The notes beneath the pieces were generated by a model that had not been told where the DNA came from, made no database searches, and was given only the letters and a program-made list of their open reading frames with translations. Positions 8,179 through 15,538 of a DNA stretch of 64,000 nt are shown in pieces. Source of the DNA: Lentzea aerocolonigenes (GTDB lineage Bacteria; Actinomycetota; Actinomycetes; Mycobacteriales; Pseudonocardiaceae); NCBI RefSeq assembly GCF_000974445.1, contig NZ_BBOJ01000021.1:234608-298607 (forward strand), given 5' to 3'. The translations under genes and the position numbers were made by a program. The stretch's first letter is position 1, and each line of letters starts with the position of its first letter.

Positions 8179-9638
8179 GAAGTTTTTGCTCCAGGGATGC
8201 CGACCACCCGGTCCACCTTCTCTTGCGCAGGCATCGAGTCAGCGACTCCGCCGTAGGACTGCGAGGCCGCCATCGCGGCAGTGGCCCATTTGAGGTCTTT
8301 TTCGTCGATCTTGCGGTTCTTCTCCAGCAGCTTGAGGATCAGCGCAGCGCTGAAGGCCTCTCGTGCGCCGGGGGTGTCCCTCATCGCGGCCGGGAACTGG
8401 GCGATGTTCGCCTGGATGTACTCCGACCGGATCAGGCAGCCGAACTCCTCCGTGATGCAGACTCCGTGCACTCCAAGGGTGAGCAGGCTTTGCGCGAGTT
8501 CTTCCACGGTGATCTCCCGTTTGGCACTGGGAAGCAGATCGCGCAGTTCCGCCTGGGTGCCGATGAGGTAGTCGATCTTGGAGAAGTGTTCGTAGAGCAC
8601 CTGAGGGTTGGGGAGAGCCGGCGAAGGGCGCACCACGACGAGAGGCTTGCGGTCCTGGTCGCCGATCGACTCCAGCGCGGACGACACGACCTCCGCCTGC
8701 GCCTCGAACGTCAGCACGACCGCGTCCGTCGACTCCAGGACGGCGCGCACCGCGCTCGCACCCACGTCCAGCGGGTCCAGCCTCACTTCCGCGGAGTTCA
8801 TCCACGGGACGTTGGCCGATCCTCCGTTGCGCAGCAGGAAGACCGCGACGACCGGGTTGCGACCGGCGGCGATCTTGATCAGGTTGACCCGCACGCCCTC
8901 GCGGACGAGGTACTCCAGCAGCTGACGACCGCGAGCGTCGTCACCGACAGCCGCGATCAGCTGCACGTCCATGCCCAGGCGCGCACTGGCGATGGCGTGG
9001 TTGAGCCCCTTGCCTCCGGGGCTTTCCTCGAACACGTCGGTCGGCGCTGCGCTGCTCGCGGTGGGCAGGTGGTCAACCAGGAAGATGAAGTCCATGACAG
9101 CGGAGCCGATCACCGCCACGGTGGGGCGGGAGTGGTCGGGCTCGGCGACGGTGGCGTCCAGCACCGAGCTGCCGACGCAGAGCTCGGCGAGCCTGCCCAG
9201 CGACTCTTCCTCCAGAGTCAGACGCAACGTGCGCACGGTCGGAGGCTTCGGAGGACGGCTCTCCCCGAGCAGTTCGTGCAGTTCCGCCCAGCGCGCGACG
9301 AGGAGGTTTCTCCGCACACCGACGTCGGCGGCGTAGAGATCCTCCAGCTCGGGGTGATCGGGGAACCTCGCAGAGAGGATCCCGAGCGAAAGCGCCACGT
9401 CCACGACCACCAGGTCGGTCACCTCGAGCTGACCTGTGATCACACGGACGGCTTCGACAGCGGCCTCGGCCGCAGGCGTGTCGGTGGTGCGGACGACCTG
9501 ACGGACGATCGGCAGGTCGAGCAACGGCGCCACGTCGACCTCGGTCGAGTGCAGCCTGTCCGCGTTCAAGCCGGACCGCGTCCGCAGCCGCACCAGCACG
9601 CTGCGCACTCCGTCGACACCTGACATGGGACCGACCAT
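8175..9638 (-). CDS. PfkB-family kinase with an N-terminal actinobacterial domain
   Basis: A 487-residue two-domain protein. Residues about 1-155 are a helical module (RLRTRSGLNADRLH; APLLDLPIVRQ) that I recall at the N-terminus of other actinobacterial proteins but cannot name. Residues about 172-480 are a ribokinase/PfkB fold with the substrate di-glycine loop SPGGKGLNHA. The anion-hole/catalytic motif reads DTPGAREAF, where family members normally have GAGD, so the catalytic Asp is replaced by Glu427. It may be a slow kinase, have altered chemistry, or be a sensor. A TAACCT -10-like element about 10 bp before the start and the lack of a Shine-Dalgarno suggest leaderless translation. Confidence 0.8.
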   Translation of the reverse strand: MVGPMSGVDGVRSVLVRLRTRSGLNADRLHSTEVDVAPLLDLPIVRQVVRTTDTPAAEAAVEAVRVITGQLEVTDLVVVDVALSLGILSARFPDHPELEDLYAADVGVRRNLLVARWAELHELLGESRPPKPPTVRTLRLTLEEESLGRLAELCVGSSVLDATVAEPDHSRPTVAVIGSAVMDFIFLVDHLPTASSAAPTDVFEESPGGKGLNHAIASARLGMDVQLIAAVGDDARGRQLLEYLVREGVRVNLIKIAAGRNPVVAVFLLRNGGSANVPWMNSAEVRLDPLDVGASAVRAVLESTDAVVLTFEAQAEVVSSALESIGDQDRKPLVVVRPSPALPNPQVLYEHFSKIDYLIGTQAELRDLLPSAKREITVEELAQSLLTLGVHGVCITEEFGCLIRSEYIQANIAQFPAAMRDTPGAREAFSAALILKLLEKNRKIDEKDLKWATAAMAASQSYGGVADSMPAQEKVDRVVGIPGAKTS

Positions 9639-9663
9639 CGCGACAGGTTACTCCATTCGTGGC

Positions 9664-9827
9664 GCAGTTGTCGCCAAGTTCCGGCAGTTGCCGGTCACAG
9701 TCTGACACCTGCTCTAACAGCATGCCCACCAGAGGTAGCTACCGACTCTTGTTGCACTCGAAAGGCGATTGCCCGACAACTGTCGTCCACTTTTTGACAA
9801 TTGACTGCCTGAATCGGCAACTGTCAA
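9664..9827. promoter_or_regulatory. Repeated operator array in the divergent kinase/lipoprotein promoter
   Basis: The 227-bp gap between the starts at 9638 and 9866 holds four copies of the core RCAACTGY: minus strand at 9664-9675 (GGCGACAACTGC) and 9681-9694 (CCGGCAACTGCCGG), plus strand at 9773-9785 (CCGACAACTGTCG) and 9814-9827 (TCGGCAACTGTCAA). A weaker copy (TTGACAATTGAC) lies at 9795-9806. Two sites are palindromes in their own right. The array flanks both gene starts, so one regulator probably controls both arms. Confidence 0.6.
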
Positions 9828-9865
9828 ACTCACGGTGCAGGAGTGCCGACGTCGGGGAGGCCACC

Positions 9866-11050
9866 ATGCGGCAGCTGCGCACCATCTCAACGACGTTCGC
9901 GATCACCGCGACCGCAGTTCTGACCCTCCCGGCGTGCGGTACCGATACGGCCCAGTCCCCGCACGGGCAAGGAGATCAGATCGTCATCGTCGCCACGGCG
10001 ACCGCACACGAACCGAGGCCGTCACTCACCCCGCGCGGCACTGAACTCCTGGAATCCGTCGCGCAGAGCCGCAACATCACGGACGGCCGCAGCGGCAGGA
10101 GCAGCGTCGCAGTGGTCGCCTCAGCCGATGGCGAGGTGCACGAGACGATCACGCTCACCCCCAGACGGGCCAACGGCGCGATCGAGCACGGACTGCAGCG
10201 CGACGCTCTCATCGAGCGGAACCTGGAGCGGGTCTCGAGTGCCGTGCACGCGATCGGGGCGCGGAAACCGGTGGATCTGTTGGAGGGAACCGGCGACGCG
10301 GTCCGCGGCCGCGCCCCTGGCCACCTGATGCTCATCACCAGCGGACTGAGCACGAACGGCGGGTTCGACCTCCGCCAGGTCGGCTGGGAAGCAGATCCGG
10401 CAGCGATCGCAGAGCAGCTGCGGTCTCGCGGACTCCTGCCCGACCTCACCGGGTGGCGCGTCCTGTTCACCGGTATCGGGGAGACCGCCGGCACGCAGCC
10501 TCCGCTGACAATTCCTTCCCGCGAACGCCTGAACGCCTACTGGACAGCCATGTGCAAGGCGGCGGGTGCCGCGTCATGCGACATGGACGAGAGCCGGACC
10601 GACCACACCGCACCGAACTCGGAGGTGGCCGTCCCGATCGTGCCGGTACCCGGCATCACCTCCGTCACCGGACCGGAAGGGACGGAGCGCACAACACTGC
10701 TGAACGACGTGCTGGGCTTCGCCGGTGACTCGGCTGAGCTCTCACAGCCCGCACGCGAACTCCTCCGGGAGTACGCCGCACGGATCGCCGCGAAGCTCGC
10801 GTCACAGCCGAACGCCGTCGTGACGGTGCTCGGCTACACCGCAGACCCACCGGATTCGACGGAGTGGGGACGAGCCGAGCTGTCGAGCCGGCGCGCCCGC
10901 GTGGTCGCGGAGGCGTTGCGCGACGGCGGTGTCCGTCACCGCATCGATCACTCCGGCGGTGGCAGCGCTCCGGGAATGACCGCGATGGCCACGGGCACGT
11001 TCGACGAGGCGATCGCCGGCCAGATGCGCAGGGTCGAGATCACCTGCTGA
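9866..11050 (+). CDS. OmpA-domain lipoprotein
   Basis: The start at 9866 follows GGGGAGG. A 394-residue lipoprotein with lipobox LPAC (Cys24). The middle section (about 40-260) is not recognised. The C-terminal 120 residues are an OmpA/MotB-like peptidoglycan-binding fold, with LGFAGDSAELSQPARELL and a basic SSRRARVVAEAL helix. It should be tethered outside the membrane and touch the cell wall. It is followed by the membrane protein gene after 36 bp and diverges from the kinase/RibA pair across a shared operator array. Its role is unknown. By context it may be the envelope component of the same system. Confidence 0.8.
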   Translation: MRQLRTISTTFAITATAVLTLPACGTDTAQSPHGQGDQIVIVATATAHEPRPSLTPRGTELLESVAQSRNITDGRSGRSSVAVVASADGEVHETITLTPRRANGAIEHGLQRDALIERNLERVSSAVHAIGARKPVDLLEGTGDAVRGRAPGHLMLITSGLSTNGGFDLRQVGWEADPAAIAEQLRSRGLLPDLTGWRVLFTGIGETAGTQPPLTIPSRERLNAYWTAMCKAAGAASCDMDESRTDHTAPNSEVAVPIVPVPGITSVTGPEGTERTTLLNDVLGFAGDSAELSQPARELLREYAARIAAKLASQPNAVVTVLGYTADPPDSTEWGRAELSSRRARVVAEALRDGGVRHRIDHSGGGSAPGMTAMATGTFDEAIAGQMRRVEITC

Positions 11051-11086
11051 TCCACACCGATCATCAACTCAGACGGGAGGCACGTC

Positions 11087-11929
11087 ATGCACGACAACGA
11101 CAGCACGCCCAACCTTCCGGTTCCGCGTGACACGGTCAGCGGGTACCACCGCTCCGAGATCGCCACGCGTGCCCGCCTCGCCGTCCGGATCGAACAGCTG
11201 CACGCCATGGCCGACGCGGTCATGGATCGGCAGGTGATCGGACCCCGCGGTCACGTGCTGACCATCAGCGAGGTCCAGCAGCGCGCCGACTGGGCCGCTG
11301 AACGAGTCGACATGGACGAGGTGCGTGGCAGCCGCCGTCACTTCCCCGTGTCCCGTTCGGCCAAGCTGCTGTCGCTGGGTCTCGTGGTGGTCGTGGACTT
11401 CCCGATCATGTTGTGGCTCGCCAGTTCCGTCTTCAACGTCGACTGGTCGGACCCTCTCGGGCTGCCACTCGCAATCAGCTTCGTGATCTCCGTGCTCGCG
11501 ACGGGAGGTGCCGCGGCGGCGCTCTACCACCTCGGCCACGACCAGCGGGAGAACAAGGACGACCACCGGCAGCTGACGTGGTCGAAGATGTCGGCCGGGT
11601 CCAAGATCAGCCTCGTCGCGGCCATCGCGCTCGTCCTGCTCATCGCGGTCGTCATGTTCGTCCGTGTGTACTCCGAAGGCGTGTTGAGCGGACTCGACGG
11701 ACTGGCGGTGCTTCTGGCCGTGCTCGTGGCGTTCGTCATGCTGATCTCGGCGGGGCTCGTCTTCTGGACGGCTTTTCTCGACGGCTCACTGGACCGCGAC
11801 GATCTCGAACGCTACAGCCAGATCGTGCTGACCCACGACAACATGAGGAGGAAGCTCGTGGACGAGGCGGACAACCTCGAAGCACAGTACAAACGGCTGC
11901 TCTACAGCGGAGAGGACCTCAAGACCTGA
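11087..11929 (+). CDS. Four-helix membrane protein with cytoplasmic N- and C-terminal regions
   Basis: A 280-residue protein with good ribosome-binding site GGGAGG. An N-terminal hydrophilic segment (about 1-93, rich in helix-forming and charged residues) precedes four predicted transmembrane helices (about 95-115, 125-148, 173-195, 205-230). A charged, coiled-coil-like tail follows (about 235-278, including MRRKLVDEADNLEAQYKR). No family is recognised. It is co-transcribed with the OmpA-domain lipoprotein, suggesting an envelope complex in which this protein is the membrane anchor. A hairpin terminator lies just after the stop. Confidence 0.75.
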   Translation: MHDNDSTPNLPVPRDTVSGYHRSEIATRARLAVRIEQLHAMADAVMDRQVIGPRGHVLTISEVQQRADWAAERVDMDEVRGSRRHFPVSRSAKLLSLGLVVVVDFPIMLWLASSVFNVDWSDPLGLPLAISFVISVLATGGAAAALYHLGHDQRENKDDHRQLTWSKMSAGSKISLVAAIALVLLIAVVMFVRVYSEGVLSGLDGLAVLLAVLVAFVMLISAGLVFWTAFLDGSLDRDDLERYSQIVLTHDNMRRKLVDEADNLEAQYKRLLYSGEDLKT

Positions 11930-11936
11930 AGCCGTG

Positions 11937-11965
11937 CCGGTGGTCCGCGCCAGGCGGGCCACCGG
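11937..11965. terminator. Hairpin terminator after the membrane protein gene
   Basis: Arms CCGGTGG (11937-11943) and CCACCGG (11959-11965) around a GC-rich loop that can pair further, beginning 8 bp after the stop at 11929. Confidence 0.5.
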
Positions 11966-12257
11966 CCCGCCATCCACAATAGACATTTCATCGCAGGCAT
12001 CACTCTTCCCGACCAGGTGCTTTGTGGACCACTCACAGTTCAGGCGAGCGTGACGTCAGCGCCTCCGCAGGCGCTCCTCAGGTCACCGTTCGGCCACTTG
12101 TCGGATCGTTGCCGCCGGTAAGCCAGAAGATCAGATCCGCGCGGCGGCAGGTACAACACAGAGGCGGGCGGCCAGATCGCGCACCGTCCATGAACGTTCT
12201 CCGCGTAACCGCAACCTGTCCACTAGCCATCGCCACCACCGATACACCGACGCATCG
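11966..12257. other. Gap without a recognisable gene
   Basis: Short frames exist on both strands but none has a convincing start, ribosome-binding site or family resemblance. The minus strand reads VRDLAARLCVVPAAAR, which is protein-like but isolated. The right end holds the promoter and operator of the TetR gene. Confidence 0.4.
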
Positions 12258-12273
12258 GATACACTTGTGTATC
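12258..12273. promoter_or_regulatory. TetR operator, perfect palindrome
   Basis: GATACACTTGTGTATC has 7-bp perfect arms around TT and ends 15 bp before the TetR start. An imperfect second copy (GATACACCGACGCATC) lies immediately upstream at 12241-12256, one helical repeat and a half away. Autoregulation of the TetR/dehydrogenase operon is likely. Confidence 0.65.
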
Positions 12274-12288
12274 GAGAGGTGGTGGGCC

Positions 12289-12909
12289 GTGGCGGAGAAG
12301 CGGGTGACCAAGCGACGGGCCGAGACGCGGCAACGACTCCTCCAGGCAGCGCTGGAAGTGTTCGCCCAGGAAGGTTTCGGCCGCTCCACCGTCGACCAGG
12401 TGTGCGCACGTGCCGGATACACGCGCGGCGCGTTCTACTCGAACTTCGCGACCCTGGACGAGCTGTTCCTCGCCGCGTGGGAGCACCGGTCGGCCGAACT
12501 GATCACCGGCATGCGGGAGGCGCTCGAAGTCTTCGAGCAGGCCGCGGTCAAGGACGTCCACGGCGTCGTCACCCACCTGCTGCGGGCCGTGCCGCTGGAC
12601 GAGGACTGGTACCGCGTGAGCACCGAGTTCACCGCTCACGCGCTGCGCAACCCGCAGCTGCGCCGGACGATCGTCGAACGCGAGCAGGCCATCGCTGCGT
12701 CCTCGATGCCCTTCCTGCTGGCGGCTCTGGCCGAGATCGGGCGCACGGTGCCGGATCCCGAGGCGCTCGGCCAGGCTCTCATCGCCGTGCACGACGGCAC
12801 GGCGCTGCAGTGCTTCAGCGAACCCGGCAACGTCGTCGTCCAGCAGCGCCGGACCTCCTTGTTCGCCAACGTCATCACCGCGTACAGCATCGAAAGCAGG
12901 CAGCCATGA
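12289..12909 (+). CDS. TetR-family regulator
   Basis: The GTG start at 12289 follows GAGAGG; earlier in-frame codons would run into the operator. A 206-residue protein. The N-terminal HTH (about 8-60) has RAETRQRLLQAALEVFAQEG and YTRGAFYSNFATLDELFLA. The C-terminal ligand domain is divergent, as usual for the family. The stop overlaps the start of the flavoprotein gene (ATGA), so they form an operon, presumably self-repressed through the palindrome just upstream. Confidence 0.9.
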   Translation: MAEKRVTKRRAETRQRLLQAALEVFAQEGFGRSTVDQVCARAGYTRGAFYSNFATLDELFLAAWEHRSAELITGMREALEVFEQAAVKDVHGVVTHLLRAVPLDEDWYRVSTEFTAHALRNPQLRRTIVEREQAIAASSMPFLLAALAEIGRTVPDPEALGQALIAVHDGTALQCFSEPGNVVVQQRRTSLFANVITAYSIESRQP

Positions 12910-14570
12910 GTGACGAAGCAGACGTGATCGTGGTCGGGGCCGGGCTCGCCGGCCTGGTGGCGACCTACGAGCTCGCCAGGGCGGGACGCCGGGTGCTGGT
13001 GCTCGACCAGGAGAACCGCGCGAACCTGGGCGGTCAGGCGTTCTGGTCGCTCGGCGGCCTGTTCCTCGTCGACAGCCCCGAACAGCGCCGCAACGGCATC
13101 AAGGACTCCTACGAGCTGGCTTTGCAGGACTGGCTGGGCTCGGCCGGGTTCGACCGCGACGACGAGGACCACTGGGCCCGGCAGTGGGCACAGGCCTACG
13201 TCCGGTTCGCCGCCACGGAGAAGCGGCAGTACCTGCACGACCTCGGGCTGCGGTTCACTCCCGTGGTCGGCTGGGCCGAGCGCGGTGGCGGTGTCGCGGA
13301 CGGCCACGGCAACTCGGTGCCGCGCTTCCACCTCACCTGGGGCACGGGTCCGGAGGTGGTGCGGGTGTTCGCCGAGCCGGTGCTCGACGCCGAACGCCGC
13401 GGGCTGGTCCGGTTCGCCTTCCGCCACCAGGTCGACGAGCTGGTCGTCGAGGACGGCGCCGCGGTCGGCGTGCGGGGCACGGTGCTCGAACCGTCCGATG
13501 TGGAGCGTGGCAAGGCGTCGTCGCGGGTGGCCGTGGACAGCTTCGAGCTGCGCGCCAAGGCCGTGATCGTCACGTCCGGCGGGATCGGCCACAACCACGA
13601 CCTCATCCGCACCAACTGGCCGGTCGACCGCCTCGGCCCGTGCCCGGAGACGATGATCGCCGGTGTGCCCGCGCACGTCGACGGACGGATGCTCGCGATC
13701 AGCGAGACCGCGGGCGCCACCCTGGTCAACCGCGACCGCATGTGGCACTACACCGAGGGCCTGCACAACTGGGACCCGATCTGGCCGAACCACGCCATCA
13801 GGATCATCCCCGGCCCGTCCTCGATGTGGTTCGACGCCACCGGCAAACGCTTGCCCGCGCCGAACTTCCCCGGTTTCGACACCAACGCCTCGATGAAGGC
13901 GATCCTCTCGACCGGGTACGACTACTCCTGGTTCGTCCTCGACCAGACCATCCTCGGCCGCGAGTTCGTGCTGTCGGGATCCGAGCAGAACCCCGACATC
14001 ACCGGCAAGGACATCCGCAAGATGCTGGCCAGCCGCGGCGGCAAGGGTGCTCCCGCCCCGATCGAGGCGTTCAAGAACCACGGCGTCGACTTCGTCGTGG
14101 CCCGCACCGTCGAAGAGCTCGTCGCCGGCATGAACAAGATCGCGCGCGGCCCGCAGCTCGACGCCGCGCAGATCGAACGGCAGATCGTCGCCCGCGACCG
14201 CGAGGTGGCCAACAGGTTCTCCAAGGACCTCCAGCTGATGGCCATCGCCAACGCCCGCCGCAGCTGGGGCGACCGCCTCGTGCGGACCACGAAGCCCCAC
14301 CGGATCCTCGACCCCGCCCACGGCCCGCTGATCGCCGTGCGGCTCAACATCCTCACCCGCAAGACGCTGGGCGGAATCCAGACCACCCTCGACTCCCAGG
14401 CGGTGCGGGCCGACGGAACCCCGTTCCCCGGCCTGTACGCCGCGGGCGAGGTCGCCGGATTCGGCGGCGGTGGCGTGCACGGCTACAACGCGCTCGAGGG
14501 AACGTTCCTGGGCGGCTGCATCTTCTCCGGACGCGCCGCCGGCCGCGCCCTCGCGCGCACGCTGGGCTGA
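12906..14570 (+). CDS. FAD-dependent dehydrogenase, ketosteroid dehydrogenase/fumarate reductase type
   Basis: A 554-residue flavoprotein. The N-terminus has the dinucleotide-binding motif VIVVGAGLAGLVATYELA and the acidic end of beta-2 (VLVLDQE). The C-terminus has the second FAD contact LYAAGEVAGFGGGGVHGYN typical of the fumarate reductase/succinate dehydrogenase-flavoprotein superfamily that includes 3-ketosteroid delta-1-dehydrogenases. It matches the longer 'FAD-binding dehydrogenase' branch, whose substrates are mostly unknown. It is translationally coupled to the TetR gene, which suggests induction by its substrate. A terminator follows. Confidence 0.85.
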   Translation: MSDEADVIVVGAGLAGLVATYELARAGRRVLVLDQENRANLGGQAFWSLGGLFLVDSPEQRRNGIKDSYELALQDWLGSAGFDRDDEDHWARQWAQAYVRFAATEKRQYLHDLGLRFTPVVGWAERGGGVADGHGNSVPRFHLTWGTGPEVVRVFAEPVLDAERRGLVRFAFRHQVDELVVEDGAAVGVRGTVLEPSDVERGKASSRVAVDSFELRAKAVIVTSGGIGHNHDLIRTNWPVDRLGPCPETMIAGVPAHVDGRMLAISETAGATLVNRDRMWHYTEGLHNWDPIWPNHAIRIIPGPSSMWFDATGKRLPAPNFPGFDTNASMKAILSTGYDYSWFVLDQTILGREFVLSGSEQNPDITGKDIRKMLASRGGKGAPAPIEAFKNHGVDFVVARTVEELVAGMNKIARGPQLDAAQIERQIVARDREVANRFSKDLQLMAIANARRSWGDRLVRTTKPHRILDPAHGPLIAVRLNILTRKTLGGIQTTLDSQAVRADGTPFPGLYAAGEVAGFGGGGVHGYNALEGTFLGGCIFSGRAAGRALARTLG

Positions 14571-14596
14571 GCTCAGCCGAGGATCTCGATCTGCCG

Positions 14597-14625
14597 GGTG
14601 CGGGTGGTGTCGTGCCACCCGCACC
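14597..14625. terminator. Bidirectional hairpin terminator
   Basis: Perfect 11-bp arms GGTGCGGGTGG and CCACCCGCACC with a 7-nt loop, lying between the converging genes that end at 14570 and 14682. Confidence 0.7.
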
Positions 14626-14681
14626 GCTCCGGCGAACACCGGGTTTCCACGTGCAGCCCGTGGTGGGCGACGTCCTCGCGA

Positions 14682-15071
14682 TCAGCTGTGGACAGCGGCG
14701 CGACCGGTCTCGTTCCTGGTGATCAGCCGGAGGAGGGAGAGCCTGGTGACCACGCCGACGACCTGTCCCTCGTCGAGCACGGGCACGCTCAGGACCTCGT
14801 ACCGGCTCATCGCGTCGAACAACGCCGCCGCGGGCGTGTCCGTCGTGGCCACGAGCACCGGCTGCGACATGACGTCCTGCACGTGCGGTGAGGCCACGCC
14901 TTCCTTGCCCCGCAACACGTCCACCGCCGTGACGACGCCCAGGAACACGCGCTGGTCGGCGACGGGGAGCATGGTGAGGCCGAAGTCGTCCATGAGACCG
15001 GCGGCGTGGCGGGCGAAGTCACGCGGCCCCACCGTGATGAGCGGGCGGACCATCGCGTCGGCGGCCTTCAT
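14682..15071 (-). CDS. CBS-domain pair protein
   Basis: A 129-residue protein made almost entirely of two CBS domains (about 1-60 and 65-125), with the paired motifs GLTMLPVADQRVFLGVVTAVD and, in the second, EVLSVPVLDEGQVVGVVTR. CBS pairs bind adenine nucleotides and act as energy sensors; stand-alone versions occur in mycobacterial DosR regulons. It is the last gene of the Usp-acyl-CoA synthetase-Usp-CBS operon and overlaps the preceding gene by 4 bp. The partner it regulates is unknown. Confidence 0.88.
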   Translation of the reverse strand: MKAADAMVRPLITVGPRDFARHAAGLMDDFGLTMLPVADQRVFLGVVTAVDVLRGKEGVASPHVQDVMSQPVLVATTDTPAAALFDAMSRYEVLSVPVLDEGQVVGVVTRLSLLRLITRNETGRAAVHS

Positions 15072-15517
15072 CGCGCGGTCTCCGCGAGCTCGCGGTCGGT
15101 CACCGGGATCACGACGATCGGCGCGTGGGCGTGCCGCACCACGTGCATGCTCGTCGAGCCCAGGACGATCTGCCGGATCCGGTGCCCGGTGTGCGAGGCG
15201 ACGACGAGCATCGCGGCACCTTCGGACGCACGTTCGAGCGTCTCGGCGGCGTCACCGCGCAGGCTCTTGCGGACGATCTCGGGCATGTTCTGCCGCCGCG
15301 ACCCGGCCGCCTGCAACGCCTTCTCGACGACGGCCTCGGACTCGGCCTGGGCCCGTTGCGCGGTCGTCTCGGCCCAGTCCGTGAGCGCCTCGAAGTTCCA
15401 GGCGTTCACGACGTGCAGCGGGCATCCCCGCACGACGGCCTCTTCGAGTGCCCATTCGAGGGCTCGGTCGGACGCGGGTGTTCCGTCGACACCCACCACG
15501 ATCGGCTTGCTGCTCAT
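15068..15517 (-). CDS. Universal stress protein (UspA fold)
   Basis: A 149-residue single-domain Usp starting SSKPIVVGVDGTPASDRAL. The ATP-binding loop reads SHTGHRIRQIVLGST, a variant of G-x2-G-x9-G(S/T) in which the first glycine is Ser and the spacing is one residue shorter, so nucleotide binding is uncertain. It lies in the operon read from the DosR-type box at 18681 and is coupled to the CBS gene. The likely role is survival during low oxygen or stasis. Confidence 0.88.
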   Translation of the reverse strand: MSSKPIVVGVDGTPASDRALEWALEEAVVRGCPLHVVNAWNFEALTDWAETTAQRAQAESEAVVEKALQAAGSRRQNMPEIVRKSLRGDAAETLERASEGAAMLVVASHTGHRIRQIVLGSTSMHVVRHAHAPIVVIPVTDRELAETAR

Positions 15518-15538
15518 GACCTTTCCTCCTCGGTGTTG

